Of a DNA stretch of 64,000 bases, positions 43,689 to 52,387 are shown one piece after another; position 1 is the first letter of the stretch, and each line of letters opens with the position of its first letter. The notes under the pieces were generated by a model. That model was given only the letters and a program-made list of their open reading frames with translations, had not been told where the DNA came from and searched no databases. Source of the DNA: CAVZZV01 sp963779845 (GTDB lineage Bacteria > Bacteroidota > Bacteroidia > Bacteroidales > GCA-2748055). The position numbers and the translations under genes were made by a program. The stretch lies in NCBI GenBank assembly GCA_963779845.1, contig CAVZZV010000005.1:310001-374000 (forward strand), given 5' to 3'.

Positions 43689-44893
43689 AAATATTGATCC
43701 TTTCGACCAAATTGCCTTATCCCCCCAAAGACGGAGGAGCTATTGCAACACTAAGTCTGGCTGAAGGGCTGGCGGGACAAGGAAACGAGATCGCCCTTCT
43801 GAGCCTGAATACCAATAAGCACTCTTTCAATATTGATAACATTGAGCATTCCCTGAAAGAAAAAATTCAATTTTTTGCGGTGGATCATAATACGGATATA
43901 CATTTCCCAAAGATCCTCCTGAATTATTATTTTTCAAATAAACCCTATAATGCCGAACGTTTCAAATCAACTATTTTTCTGGAAAAACTGGCACAACTGC
44001 TGCTCGAATTTAAACCCGACCTGATCCAGATGGAAGGCCCCTATCTTTATTATTGCATTCCACTCATCAGAAAACACCCGGGAATAAGGATTGCCTTCAG
44101 GGCCCACAATGTCGAAAACGAAATCTGGAAACGTAAAGCTGGAGCCGCCCGGAATCCGCTTTTAAAACTTTATTTTAATACCCTGGCCCGGCGCATCAGG
44201 CTGCTCGAAGCCCAAATGCTGAAAGCCTCCGATCTTTTGGTGGCCATTTCAGACCAAGACAGGAGGGGCCTGCTGGAAATGCATGAATTAACTAGCATGA
44301 CCATCCCGGCCGGTCTTGATCCAAAAAAATACCCTGCCCCCGGCCCTCCGCTTTTTCCCAGCCTCTTTTTTATCGGAGCTCTCGACTGGCAACCGAATAT
44401 TGAGGCCCTGCTATGGTTCCTTGAAAAAGTTTATCCAAAAATCTCCGGAAGGGACAAAGGAATTCCGTTCCATGTAGCGGGAAGAAATGCTCCGTCATGG
44501 CTGGAAAAACATCTGGAAAGATGGGAAAAAACCGGTCTTACCTATCATGGAGAAGTGGATGATGCCTCCCGGTTTATGAACAGCTATGCGGTGTTTGTAT
44601 GCCCTTTGGTTACAGGAAGTGGTATACGAATCAAAATACTCGAAGGGATGATGATGCAACGTACAGTAGTTTCCAGCTCTGTTGCCGCAAAAGGCTTAAC
44701 CATAACCGATGGGGTCAATATTCTTATCCGGGATGAACCCGGGGAGATGGCCAAGGTCATCATGCAGCTTTTTGATAACAGGGAATGGTATGATGAAATA
44801 GCGGGTAACGGTCGCCAATTCATTCTTGAAAATTTTAATACCTTCGCAATTGCAAAAAAGCTGAGCGATTTTTATAAAACGAACAGGTCATGA
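43685..44893 (+). CDS. GT4-type glycosyltransferase
   Basis: A 402-residue GT-B fold enzyme. The N-terminal Rossmann part has L-P-Y-P-P-K-D-G-G-A-I-A-T, the nucleotide-sugar end has L-D-W-Q-P-N-I-E-A-L and the E-x7-E-like segment I-L-E-G-M-M-M-Q-R-T-V-V-S, and a C-terminal helix crosses back over the domain. No transmembrane segment. It lies in four-base overlaps with the LptF/G gene before it and the GT2 gene after it, so the three form one translation-coupled block probably concerned with surface glycolipid or polysaccharide. Donor and acceptor are unknown. Confidence 0.9.
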   Translation: MKILILSTKLPYPPKDGGAIATLSLAEGLAGQGNEIALLSLNTNKHSFNIDNIEHSLKEKIQFFAVDHNTDIHFPKILLNYYFSNKPYNAERFKSTIFLEKLAQLLLEFKPDLIQMEGPYLYYCIPLIRKHPGIRIAFRAHNVENEIWKRKAGAARNPLLKLYFNTLARRIRLLEAQMLKASDLLVAISDQDRRGLLEMHELTSMTIPAGLDPKKYPAPGPPLFPSLFFIGALDWQPNIEALLWFLEKVYPKISGRDKGIPFHVAGRNAPSWLEKHLERWEKTGLTYHGEVDDASRFMNSYAVFVCPLVTGSGIRIKILEGMMMQRTVVSSSVAAKGLTITDGVNILIRDEPGEMAKVIMQLFDNREWYDEIAGNGRQFILENFNTFAIAKKLSDFYKTNRS

Positions 44894-46053
44894 CCGCGGA
44901 AATCATCTTTTGGGCATCTGTATTGTTGATATTTCATTCCTATATTTTTTACCCTCTCCTACTCGACCTGTTGGCACAGGGGAGAGAAATGAACACAAGA
45001 GTGTACCGGAACACCGACAAACTTCCTTTTGTCTCCGTAATCATTGCCGCCTATAACGAGGAGAAGGTGATCCTGGAAAAAATCCGGCGCACTTTCCACA
45101 CCCTCTATCCCTTCTCCAATCTCGAGGTTCTTGTGGGTTCGGATGCTTCTAAAGACCATACCAACAGAATCTGCGAAATTTATTCGGAAAATTATGAGAA
45201 CCTGATTTTTTTTCCTTTCAAGTACCGGCAGGGAAAACCTGGGATTATCAACCAACTGGTAAATGAGGCAAATGGAGAGATACTTATCTTCACCGATGCC
45301 AAGGTATTTTTCCAGGAGTCCACAATTTTTGAGCTTGTTAAACATTTCCGGAATCCGCAGATTGCTGTGGTAGGGGGAAATATCGTCAATCAGGAAGCCA
45401 GGAAAGACGGGGTGTCCATCCAGGAGAAAGCCTTTATGAGCAGGGAAATCCGGATGAAATATCTCGAAGGGCTTATCTGGGGAAAAACCATGGGAGTCTA
45501 TGGAGCGGTGTATGCCATCCGAAAGAGCATGTTTAACAAGATTCCTGATAATTTTACCGTTGAGGATTTTTATATCACCATGAAAGTCCTTGAAAAGAAA
45601 AAAAAGGCCATATTGAATCTGCAGGCCCTGACCTTTGAAAATGTACCGAATGAAATGGGCATGGAATTCAGGCGGAAGGTGCGGATATCTTCCGGAAATT
45701 TTCAAAATCTAAGGGTTTTCTTCAAACTTTTATGGCCACCCTGGTCGGCTCTTTCATTCGCTTTTTTTTCGCATAAAGTAATTCGCTGGACAGGCCCCTT
45801 TTTAATTCTCTTGGCACTGGTTGTAAATATTTACCTGGCATCTTATTCGCAATTTTATAAATACATCCTTATTTTCCAGTCTATATTGATGTTAATGCCT
45901 TTAATCGACTTAATTTTGAGGAAAATCAATTTACATATAGTACTTTTGCGATTTATTACACATTTCTATGCCATGAATCTGGCGTTATTAATTGGTTTTT
46001 TTAAAAATTTGCTGGGTTTCAAAACGAATATCTGGCAACCAACAAGGAGATAA
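44890..46053 (+). CDS. Membrane-bound GT2-family glycosyltransferase
   Basis: A 387-residue enzyme. An N-terminal hydrophobic helix (about 3-22) precedes a GT-A domain with F-V-S-V-I-I-A-A-Y-N-E-E, V-G-S-D-A-S-K-D-H-T (donor-binding aspartates), I-F-T-D-A-K and V-E-D-F-Y-I-T-M-K-V (likely catalytic base). Two to three membrane helices follow near the C-terminus (about 295-315, 318-350 and 360-378), as in polysaccharide synthases and processive transferases. The frame overlaps the previous gene by four bases. The 3' end, at 46053, lies just before the TTG start of ribBA. Confidence 0.9.
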   Translation: MTAEIIFWASVLLIFHSYIFYPLLLDLLAQGREMNTRVYRNTDKLPFVSVIIAAYNEEKVILEKIRRTFHTLYPFSNLEVLVGSDASKDHTNRICEIYSENYENLIFFPFKYRQGKPGIINQLVNEANGEILIFTDAKVFFQESTIFELVKHFRNPQIAVVGGNIVNQEARKDGVSIQEKAFMSREIRMKYLEGLIWGKTMGVYGAVYAIRKSMFNKIPDNFTVEDFYITMKVLEKKKKAILNLQALTFENVPNEMGMEFRRKVRISSGNFQNLRVFFKLLWPPWSALSFAFFSHKVIRWTGPFLILLALVVNIYLASYSQFYKYILIFQSILMLMPLIDLILRKINLHIVLLRFITHFYAMNLALLIGFFKNLLGFKTNIWQPTRR

Positions 46054-46060
46054 TATTTTG
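46043..46060 (+). promoter_or_regulatory. Ribosome binding site with TTG start for ribBA
   Basis: AAGGAGA at 46043-46049 lies eight bases before a TTG (46058-46060) that opens the conserved RibB domain. The stop of the GT2 gene (46051-46053) lies between them. No ATG or GTG in this frame fits the family's usual N-terminus. Confidence 0.75.
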
Positions 46061-47302
46061 GAAGAAATAAAGTTAAACACGGTAAAAGAAGCAATAGAAG
46101 ATATTAAAAACGGCAAAATTATAATTGTCGTTGATGATGAAGATCGCGAGAACGAAGGGGATTTCATTGCTGCTGCAGAACTGATCACCCCTGAAACGGT
46201 TAATTTTATGGCTACGCATGGCCGGGGGCTCATCTGTACCCCTTTAACGGAGGAGCGCACGAGTGAACTTGAACTGGACATGATGACCGGAAAAAACACC
46301 AGTCTGCACCGTACTGCTTTCACCATATCGGTCGACCTTATCGGGCATGGCTGTACCACCGGCATATCGGCCAGCGACAGGGCCAAGACGATCCGCGCAC
46401 TGGTTGATCCTGATACAAAGCCTGAAGATCTGGCAAGACCAGGTCATATTTTCCCTCTTATAGCACACCGTAGCGGGGTCCTTCGCAGATCGGGACATAC
46501 CGAGGCAACAGTCGACCTCGCCAGACTCGCAGGATTAGCCCCGGTAGGAACCCTCGTGGAAATAATGAATGACGATGGAACAATGGCCAGGCTTCCACAA
46601 CTCATGGTCATTGCAAAAAGGTTTAACCTCTCTATTATCTCCATTAAAGATCTTATCGCCTACCGATTAAAAAATGAAAGCATTATAATAAAAGGGGTTG
46701 AAGTTGACCTTCCTACAGAATTCGGGCATTTCAGACTTATCCCCTTTATTCAGAAATCGAACGGACTGGAACATGTGGCCCTTATTAAAGGAAAATGGAA
46801 TAAAGAGGATGAAGTGTTGGTAAGGGTGCATTCCTCTTGTGTAACCGGCGACATATTTCACTCTTACCGTTGCGATTGTGGTGAACAGCTTCTGGAAGCT
46901 ATGAAAGTGATCGAAAAGGAGGGCCGGGGAGTTATTATTTACATGAATCAGGAGGGCCGGGGTATTGGGCTTTTTAACAAAATAAAGGCCTATAAGCTTC
47001 AGGAAGAGGGGCTGGATACCGTGCAGGCAAACATCCAGCTGGGTTTTAATGAAGATGAAAGGGATTACGGTGTCGGTGCAAGCATGATGCACGCCCTAAA
47101 CCTTGGAAAAGTGCGGCTTATAAGTAACAATCCTGTGAAAAGGGCTGGCCTGGAAGGGTATGGAATTGAAATCGTCGAAAATGTGCCACTGGTAATTGCT
47201 CCCAATAAACATAATCTTTTCTATCTTGAAACCAAAAGGGATAAAATGGGCCATTTCATGAATATTGCCCGCTACGAGACAAAAGCGGCTGAAAAGAAAT
47301 AA
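46058..47302 (+). CDS. ribBA: Bifunctional DHBP synthase / GTP cyclohydrolase II (riboflavin synthesis)
   Basis: A 414-residue two-domain enzyme for the first steps of riboflavin synthesis. The frame is open back to 45992, but that would overlap the GT2 gene and add residues unlike the family. A TTG at 46058, preceded at 46043-46049 by the strong Shine-Dalgarno AAGGAGA, starts L-E-E-I-K-L-N-T-V and is preferred. The N-terminal half (RibB) has D-D-E-D-R-E-N-E-G-D-F, H-G-C-T-T-G-I-S-A and R-P-G-H-I-F-P-L. The C-terminal half (RibA) has S-S-C-V-T-G-D-I-F-H-S-Y-R-C-D-C-G-E (zinc cysteines) and N-Q-E-G-R-G-I-G-L. It is the last gene of the overlapping block from the LptF/G gene. Confidence 0.95.
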   Translation: MEEIKLNTVKEAIEDIKNGKIIIVVDDEDRENEGDFIAAAELITPETVNFMATHGRGLICTPLTEERTSELELDMMTGKNTSLHRTAFTISVDLIGHGCTTGISASDRAKTIRALVDPDTKPEDLARPGHIFPLIAHRSGVLRRSGHTEATVDLARLAGLAPVGTLVEIMNDDGTMARLPQLMVIAKRFNLSIISIKDLIAYRLKNESIIIKGVEVDLPTEFGHFRLIPFIQKSNGLEHVALIKGKWNKEDEVLVRVHSSCVTGDIFHSYRCDCGEQLLEAMKVIEKEGRGVIIYMNQEGRGIGLFNKIKAYKLQEEGLDTVQANIQLGFNEDERDYGVGASMMHALNLGKVRLISNNPVKRAGLEGYGIEIVENVPLVIAPNKHNLFYLETKRDKMGHFMNIARYETKAAEKK

Positions 47303-47414
47303 TGGCTGACCGGGTATTCATTGAATCGGATGAAAAGGATTTGGATGGATAAGTACTTGGCACATTTCCCGGAGAGAGATACCAGAAAATAAAGAGGAAA
47401 TTAATCTCAAAGCA

Positions 47415-48392
47415 ATGCGGATAGTCTACATGGGTACTCCCGAGTTTGCCATTCACCCACTTAATGCGCTTATACAGGAGGGTTATGAAATTTCCGGCAT
47501 CATTACCGCCCCGGATAAACCCTCCGGAAGGGGAAAGCATTTACGACCCTCTCCTGTTAAAGAATTTGCCTTGAAAAAAGGGTTAAAAATCCTTCAACCT
47601 GTAAACCTGAAAGATCCCGCTTTTCTTGAAGACTTAAAAAAGATTGGGCCTGACCTCCAGATCGTTGTGGCATTTCGCATGTTACCGCGGGAGGTTTGGA
47701 AAATGCCGAAGCAGGGTACCTTCAATTTACATGCCTCCCTTTTGCCCCAATATCGGGGTGCTGCCCCAATAAATCATGTAATAATTAACGGTGAAGAAGA
47801 AACCGGACTGACCACCTTCTTTATCGATCAGGAAATAGATACCGGTAAGATCATTTTCAGGGAAAGCACCTCTGTTGGAAAAAGGGAAACTGCCGGGGAA
47901 CTGCATGACAGATTAATGATGATGGGTGCTGAGCTGGTTGTAAAAACAGTCAGATCGATCGAAGCAGGGAATATCCACCGACAAGACCAGCAGGAACTTA
48001 TAGAGGAATCAGTGAAACTTAAAACCGCCCCCAAAATAGGAAGGGAAGACTGCAGAATTGACTGGACCAGGAATGTGAAGGAGGTCGATAATTTTATCCG
48101 CGGATTGAGCCCCTATCCCACCGCGTTTAGTACCATGCAGGATAGTAAAGGGGTTCAGTTGGATATTAAAATTTATTTTTCAGAGCCCGAAGAACTTAAC
48201 CATTCTCTCGATCCGGGCACCATCATTCTCAAGGAGAAAAACAGGGTAAGCGTCGCAGCCGGTAATGGATTGATCCATATAAAAGAGCTTCAGCTACCAG
48301 GTAAAAAGAAGCTGGATTGCGGTAGTTTTTTGCGCGGCTTTCAGGGGATTGAGGAGTGGAAATTTATCTCCCCTCATCAAATTCAAACCTGA
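47415..48392 (+). CDS. fmt: Methionyl-tRNA formyltransferase
   Basis: A 325-residue enzyme that formylates the initiator Met-tRNA using 10-formyl-THF. The N-terminal domain begins I-V-Y-M-G-T-P-E-F-A and has D-K-P-S-G-R-G-K, then N-L-H-A-S-L-L-P-Q-Y-R-G-A-A-P-I-N-H (formyl-transfer histidine and binding loop) and D-T-G. The C-terminal OB-like domain covers about 205-310, with I-R-G-L-S-P-Y-P-T-A. Full length. Its 3' end overlaps the convergent muramidase/glucosaminidase gene by 29 bases. Confidence 0.96.
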   Translation: MRIVYMGTPEFAIHPLNALIQEGYEISGIITAPDKPSGRGKHLRPSPVKEFALKKGLKILQPVNLKDPAFLEDLKKIGPDLQIVVAFRMLPREVWKMPKQGTFNLHASLLPQYRGAAPINHVIINGEEETGLTTFFIDQEIDTGKIIFRESTSVGKRETAGELHDRLMMMGAELVVKTVRSIEAGNIHRQDQQELIEESVKLKTAPKIGREDCRIDWTRNVKEVDNFIRGLSPYPTAFSTMQDSKGVQLDIKIYFSEPEELNHSLDPGTIILKEKNRVSVAAGNGLIHIKELQLPGKKKLDCGSFLRGFQGIEEWKFISPHQIQT

Positions 48393-49362
48393 TTCTATCT
48401 GAATCCTCTTCTTGGGGTGGGTTAGCCAATTCAGAAGATGAAACTTTTTTCCTTTTGCGCAAATTCAGCCGATCCCCTGGGGTTGGTTCGCTGTCTGGTT
48501 CCAGTAAATTGAGGTCATAAAGTCTTTCCAGTTTTATGCCATACCGTTGGGAAACCTGCCATAAACTCTCTCCCTCCTGAAATCTATGAAAATCATTACC
48601 CCGTGCGGCTTTTTTGCGCTTTGGTTGTATATAATATGCCTGGCCCGGTATTTCAGCGGCATTTTCCGGCAGGTCATTGTAACGAAAAATCTCATACCGA
48701 AGCAGCCCCAGCTCCTCCGTAAGGCTTTCAAAAGTATCTCCCTCTTTTAAAATAATATAGTCAATCCTGTTGTTTTTCAGAATGGCTCTTTTCCCCTCTG
48801 GTTCTTTCTTTAAACTATTTCGCGAATGCTTCCGTTGAAGTGTTTTGCCATCTGCAAGATCATACCGGTGCAATTCATTCTCTTCGATAATCTTTATTAG
48901 CATGTCAGCATACTTTGGACTTGTAGCATAACCAGCTTTTTTCAAGCCTTTTGCCCAGGCCCTGTAATCTGTCCGGTCCAGCTCAAACAGCGATGAATAT
49001 CGTGAAGATCCCATCAGGAACTCCGAATGATCTATATAGGATTCCTCAGCTTTCTTATATTTTCTAAAACATTCCCTGCGCGCATCATCATCATGAAACA
49101 TTTTCCCGCCCCTCCATCCACTATGGCATTTAATTCCAAAATGATTGTTTCCTTTACGGGCAAGGGTTGAATTGCCATTATCCGATTCAAGCATCCCCTG
49201 GGCAAGGGTTATACTGGCAGGAATTCCACATCTAATCATTTCTTCTACGGCCAGATCTTTATACATTTCGATGTATTCTTCCCTGCTGATCTTTCCCGAT
49301 TGCGCAGAGATGCTTCCGGTGATAAGCAGACCTAAAAAGAATGAAACCAAAATATTCCTCAT
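48364..49362 (-). CDS. Secreted GH73-type N-acetylglucosaminidase with two LysM domains
   Basis: A 332-residue peptidoglycan hydrolase. The ATG at 49362 is preferred to an in-frame TTG at 49368 and gives a signal peptide ending S-I-S-A-Q. The catalytic domain (about 27-165) has I-P-A-S-I-T-L-A-Q-G-M-L-E-S-D-N-G (glutamate of the E-S motif), N-N-H-F-G-I-K-C and Y-A-T-S-P-K-Y-A, the FlgJ/mannosyl-glycoprotein endo-beta-N-acetylglucosaminidase pattern. Two LysM domains follow (about 205-250 and 262-310, the second starting F-Q-E-G-E-S-L-W-Q-V-S-Q-R-Y-G), which bind the wall. It faces fmt; the 3' ends overlap by 29 bases. Confidence 0.92.
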   Translation of the reverse strand: MRNILVSFFLGLLITGSISAQSGKISREEYIEMYKDLAVEEMIRCGIPASITLAQGMLESDNGNSTLARKGNNHFGIKCHSGWRGGKMFHDDDARRECFRKYKKAEESYIDHSEFLMGSSRYSSLFELDRTDYRAWAKGLKKAGYATSPKYADMLIKIIEENELHRYDLADGKTLQRKHSRNSLKKEPEGKRAILKNNRIDYIILKEGDTFESLTEELGLLRYEIFRYNDLPENAAEIPGQAYYIQPKRKKAARGNDFHRFQEGESLWQVSQRYGIKLERLYDLNLLEPDSEPTPGDRLNLRKRKKVSSSELANPPQEEDSDRIRFEFDEGR

Positions 49363-49550
49363 AAACAATATATATTTCCGGACGCAATATACATCCTAAC
49401 CGGATAAATAGTAAATTGAATTATTAACAACTCATGATTGAACGGGTAAAATCCGAAAAAATTGAAGAAGATTGACTGCTTTTGATTTTTGATTATATTT
49501 AAGCATTCATCTTCTGAGTATTTTACCCGGAAATAATAAAAAATTATTTT

Positions 49551-50033
49551 ATGCATTTTAACCACCGCACCCTGGAAATATTCTACCTGGAAGTATCCCG
49601 AACGGGTGAACTTGATCCAGCGGAACAACAAATGCTGGATAAGGCGGAGGAGGCTGCCCACAAAGCCTACGCTCCCTATTCCGGATTTAAGGTGGGGGCC
49701 GCCGTATTGCTCGAAAATGGAGAGATCATCATTGGCAGCAATCAGGAAAATGCCGCATTTCCCAGTGGTTGCTGTGCCGAAAGGACCGCACTCTATTATG
49801 CTGGAGCCGGGTTTCCGGATACACCCGTTATATCCGTTCTAATAGTTGCCTTGCAGGATGGGAAAATTTTAAAACAGCCTGTCACACCCTGCGGAACCTG
49901 CCGACAGGTTATAGCGGAGACCCAAAAACGGTTTAACCATCCCATACGGGTAATCATGGTCGGAGAGGAATTCATCCGCATTTTACCTGATGGTGCCTGC
50001 CTGCTTCCCTTCCCGTTTGAAAAAATCGGATGA
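49551..50033 (+). CDS. cdd: Cytidine deaminase (tetrameric, cysteine-type)
   Basis: A 160-residue zinc enzyme converting cytidine or deoxycytidine to the uridine form in pyrimidine salvage. The active-site blocks are N-x-A-F-P-S-G-C-C-A-E-R-T-A-L (C-A-E) and P-C-G-T-C-R-Q (P-C-x-x-C). The substrate loop is Y-A-P-Y-S-G-F-K-V-G-A-A. An N-terminal extension of about 30 residues precedes the conserved core, as is usual in Bacteroidota copies. It is a single gene between the muramidase promoter side and the pseudouridine synthase. Confidence 0.95.
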   Translation: MHFNHRTLEIFYLEVSRTGELDPAEQQMLDKAEEAAHKAYAPYSGFKVGAAVLLENGEIIIGSNQENAAFPSGCCAERTALYYAGAGFPDTPVISVLIVALQDGKILKQPVTPCGTCRQVIAETQKRFNHPIRVIMVGEEFIRILPDGACLLPFPFEKIG

Positions 50034-50087
50034 AAAGGACCAATCCCGGACCGGGGAAATCATTTCCCTGTCGATGGGGACACCTTT

Positions 50088-50774
50088 TTATGAATTAATT
50101 GGGAAAAAACGGTATAAATCATCTTCGGGAGGTGGGGCCAGAATCGTTATTTTTTCTTTTTTTACAGGATGTAAAAAGGAAATTTCTCTTGCGTGCAAAC
50201 TAATCCCTCCATTTCTATTGGAGCGCGGAAATCCGTATTTCAGGTCCCCTTTTACCGGACAACCAATGGAGGCAAGCTGGACACGAATCTGATGATGCCT
50301 TCCTGTATGGAGATCCACTTCAAGGAGAAAATAATTATCTGAACGGCCAAGAGTCCGGTAACTCAATGAGGCCCTTTTTGATCCGGGCAACTCCTTGTCA
50401 AAGAGGTAGCTCTTGTTTTGCTTCTCATTTTTTTTGATAAAATGGACAAGCTCATCCTGCTCCTTTGCCGGTTTTTGTTTTACGATGGCCCAATAAATTT
50501 TCCGTGCGTCTTTCTCACGAAAAATCTCATTCATCCGGCTTAGGGCCTTACTGGTCTTGGCATAAACGATGACCCCGCTCACCGGCCTGTCCAGTCGGTG
50601 CGGTACGCCAAGATATACATTTCCTGGTTTTTGATCCCGCTGACGAATAAATTCTTTGAGGATCTTGTCCAGGGAATCATCACCGGTTTTATCTCCCTGT
50701 ACGATATCCGACACCCGCTTATTTACGGCAATAAGGTGGTTGTCTTCAAATAAAATTTCCGGAGTTGTATTCAT
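50088..50774 (-). CDS. RluA-family RNA pseudouridine synthase
   Basis: A 228-residue enzyme from the ATG at 50774 (M-N-T-T-P-E-I-L-F-E-D); an upstream in-frame start at 50798 would add eight residues. The catalytic motif G-V-P-H-R-L-D-R-P-V-S-G-V carries the aspartate that attacks uridine. H-T-G-R-H-H-Q-I-R-V-Q-L-A-S-I-G is the second conserved block. There is no S4 domain. The RNA target cannot be told from sequence. A ladder of repeats lies directly upstream. Confidence 0.93.
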   Translation of the reverse strand: MNTTPEILFEDNHLIAVNKRVSDIVQGDKTGDDSLDKILKEFIRQRDQKPGNVYLGVPHRLDRPVSGVIVYAKTSKALSRMNEIFREKDARKIYWAIVKQKPAKEQDELVHFIKKNEKQNKSYLFDKELPGSKRASLSYRTLGRSDNYFLLEVDLHTGRHHQIRVQLASIGCPVKGDLKYGFPRSNRNGGISLHAREISFLHPVKKEKITILAPPPEDDLYRFFPINS

Positions 50775-50810
50775 TTTAATTATAACCTTTCGAACCAATT
50801 TTAATCAGGA

Positions 50811-51238
50811 CCGAATTAGTTTGGAGTGTGAGTAGGAAGCCGAATTAGTTTGGAGTGTGAGTAGGGAGCATGGATTCCCACATCACCGAATTAGTTTGGA
50901 GTGTGAGTAGGGAGCATGGATTCCCATATTATCACATCACCGAATTAGTTTGGAGTGTGAGTAGGGAGCATGGATTCCCATATTATCACATCAATCACAT
51001 CAACACATCACCAAATTAGTTTGGAGTGTGAGTAGGGAGCATGGATCCCCATATCTCATAACCTCACTCCACATCATCACAATCATCACATCATCACATC
51101 CCCGAATTAGTTTGGAGTGTGAGTAGGGAGCATGTATTCCCATCATTATCCCCACATCCTCATATCCCCACATCATCCACATCATCACATCCTCACATCC
51201 CCACATCCAATACAAATCAACACATCCCCACATCCTCA
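50811..51238. repeat. Six-copy repeat ladder with progressively longer low-complexity spacers
   Basis: Six units start at 50811, 50840, 50886, 50940, 51011 and 51102. Each begins ccgaattagtttggagtgtg (the fifth with ccaaatt) followed by agtaggga, then gcatggattccca in units 2-5; unit 1 stops early and unit 6 has gcatgtattccca. After the core comes a spacer of cacatc-like microsatellite. Unit lengths are 29, 46, 54, 71, 91 and 137 bases, growing steadily toward panB. The spacers are low-complexity and related, so this is not a CRISPR array. It fills the gap between panB's 3' end and the pseudouridine synthase start. Confidence 0.88.
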
Positions 51239-52051
51239 ATATTGCTCTCTGTCATTTGGGAAATCAAGACTTCTGACATCCTGGACATAACTATTTACTG
51301 CCCCGGAGATTTCCTGAAACAAATTATGGTACCGTCTCAAAAACCTGGGAGAAAATTCCTGGGTTATGCCCAGCATATCATGTAAAACAAGAACCTGGCC
51401 ATCTACTTTGGATCCCGCACCAATACCAATTGCAGGAATTTTGAGCTTCCCGGCTACTTCTCCTCCCAGACTGGCAGGGATTTTTTCCAGGACCAGGGCA
51501 AAACATCCGCATTCCTGCAACATGACAGCATCCTTTACCAGTTTTTCCGCTTCTGCATCGGCGGTAGCCCTTACGGTATAGGTCCCGAATTTATGTATGC
51601 TCTGGGGAGTGAGACCCAGATGCCCCATGATGGGGATTCCAGCACTGAGGATTCTCTCCACAGACTCCTTTATCTCGCTTCCCCCTTCCAGCTTGACCGC
51701 ACTTGCTCCGGTTTCCTTCATTATGCGGATGGCAGACTGCAGTGCCTCCTTGGAATTTCCCTGGTAGGTACCAAAGGGCAAATCAACCACAACAAGTGCT
51801 CTTTTTACTGCCCTGACTACCGAGGATGCATGGTAGATCATTTCATTCAGGGTAATCGGAATAGTGGTTTCGTGTCCGGCCATCACATTGGAGGCCGAAT
51901 CGCCGACTAAAATCACATCAATTCCGGCCTGATCGAGTATTCTCGCCATTGAATAATCGTATGCCGTTAACATGGCGATTTTTTCACCCTTTAACTTCAT
52001 GGCGCTTAATACATGCGTGGTAACCTTTCTTACAGAATTGTGAATGGACAT
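51236..52051 (-). CDS. panB: 3-methyl-2-oxobutanoate hydroxymethyltransferase
   Basis: A 271-residue TIM-barrel enzyme that makes ketopantoate from 2-oxoisovalerate with methylene-THF, the first committed step toward pantothenate and CoA. Motifs are M-L-T-A-Y-D-Y-S-M-A, V-G-D-S-A-S-N-V (metal-binding aspartate), D-L-P-F-G-T-Y, K-L-E-G-G and P-I-M-G-H-L-G-L-T-P-Q-S. Length is typical. Divergent from dnaK, and with the repeat ladder immediately behind its stop. Confidence 0.96.
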   Translation of the reverse strand: MSIHNSVRKVTTHVLSAMKLKGEKIAMLTAYDYSMARILDQAGIDVILVGDSASNVMAGHETTIPITLNEMIYHASSVVRAVKRALVVVDLPFGTYQGNSKEALQSAIRIMKETGASAVKLEGGSEIKESVERILSAGIPIMGHLGLTPQSIHKFGTYTVRATADAEAEKLVKDAVMLQECGCFALVLEKIPASLGGEVAGKLKIPAIGIGAGSKVDGQVLVLHDMLGITQEFSPRFLRRYHNLFQEISGAVNSYVQDVRSLDFPNDREQY

Positions 52052-52387
52052 TTGATATTTTTTAGTTCATACCTGGAGGCAAATTTCGGTATAATAATCC
52101 AGTGTTGGAGTATTTTTTATCAGAATATAAATGATAATCACCCTCATCTGCCAGGATTATGGGTTGGCCGGAGGCGAATTAACAAATTTTTTTGCCGCCT
52201 ATCCCCAAGATTCTTCAAAATACCCCGAAGATAATTACTGACTTTTTGTCATTCTGTCAGGTCCCCATTTTCATTATTTCCCTCCGCAGGGAACATTTGT
52301 CACATAATCATCCGATTTTGCAAATGGCATAATCATTGTCGTTACCCCTGAAAAATATTAGTATTTAATCAAATCAAAATATAAATT
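52052..52387. promoter_or_regulatory. Divergent intergenic region panB-dnaK
   Basis: 336 bases with no gene. An inverted repeat ttccct (52278-52283) / agggaa (52288-52293) with a 4-base loop lies about 95 bases before dnaK. No CIRCE element (TTAGCACTC-type) is present, so HrcA control of dnaK is not supported here. Only vague TTTG-like promoter words are seen. Confidence 0.45.

Noticed and set aside
44959..45705. A 248-codon open frame opposite the GT2 gene
   Set aside because: It is wholly antisense to a clear glycosyltransferase gene and has no family motif or ribosome site.
50811..51238. Possible CRISPR array
   Set aside because: The repeated core is regular, but the intervals are low-complexity cacatc-type sequence of increasing length and related to each other. 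No cas gene is in the window.
51119..51238. G-quadruplex on the - strand of the repeat ladder
   Set aside because: There are several GGGG runs, but most loops between them exceed 20 bases, so a stable quadruplex is unlikely.
51000..51239. Open frame on the - strand across the repeats
   Set aside because: It translates the microsatellite into a repetitive methionine- and tryptophan-rich peptide; an artefact of the repeats.
52052..52387. CIRCE heat-shock operator before dnaK
   Set aside because: No TTAGCACTC-N9-GAGTGCTAA-like sequence is present; only a short ttccct/agggaa inverted repeat.
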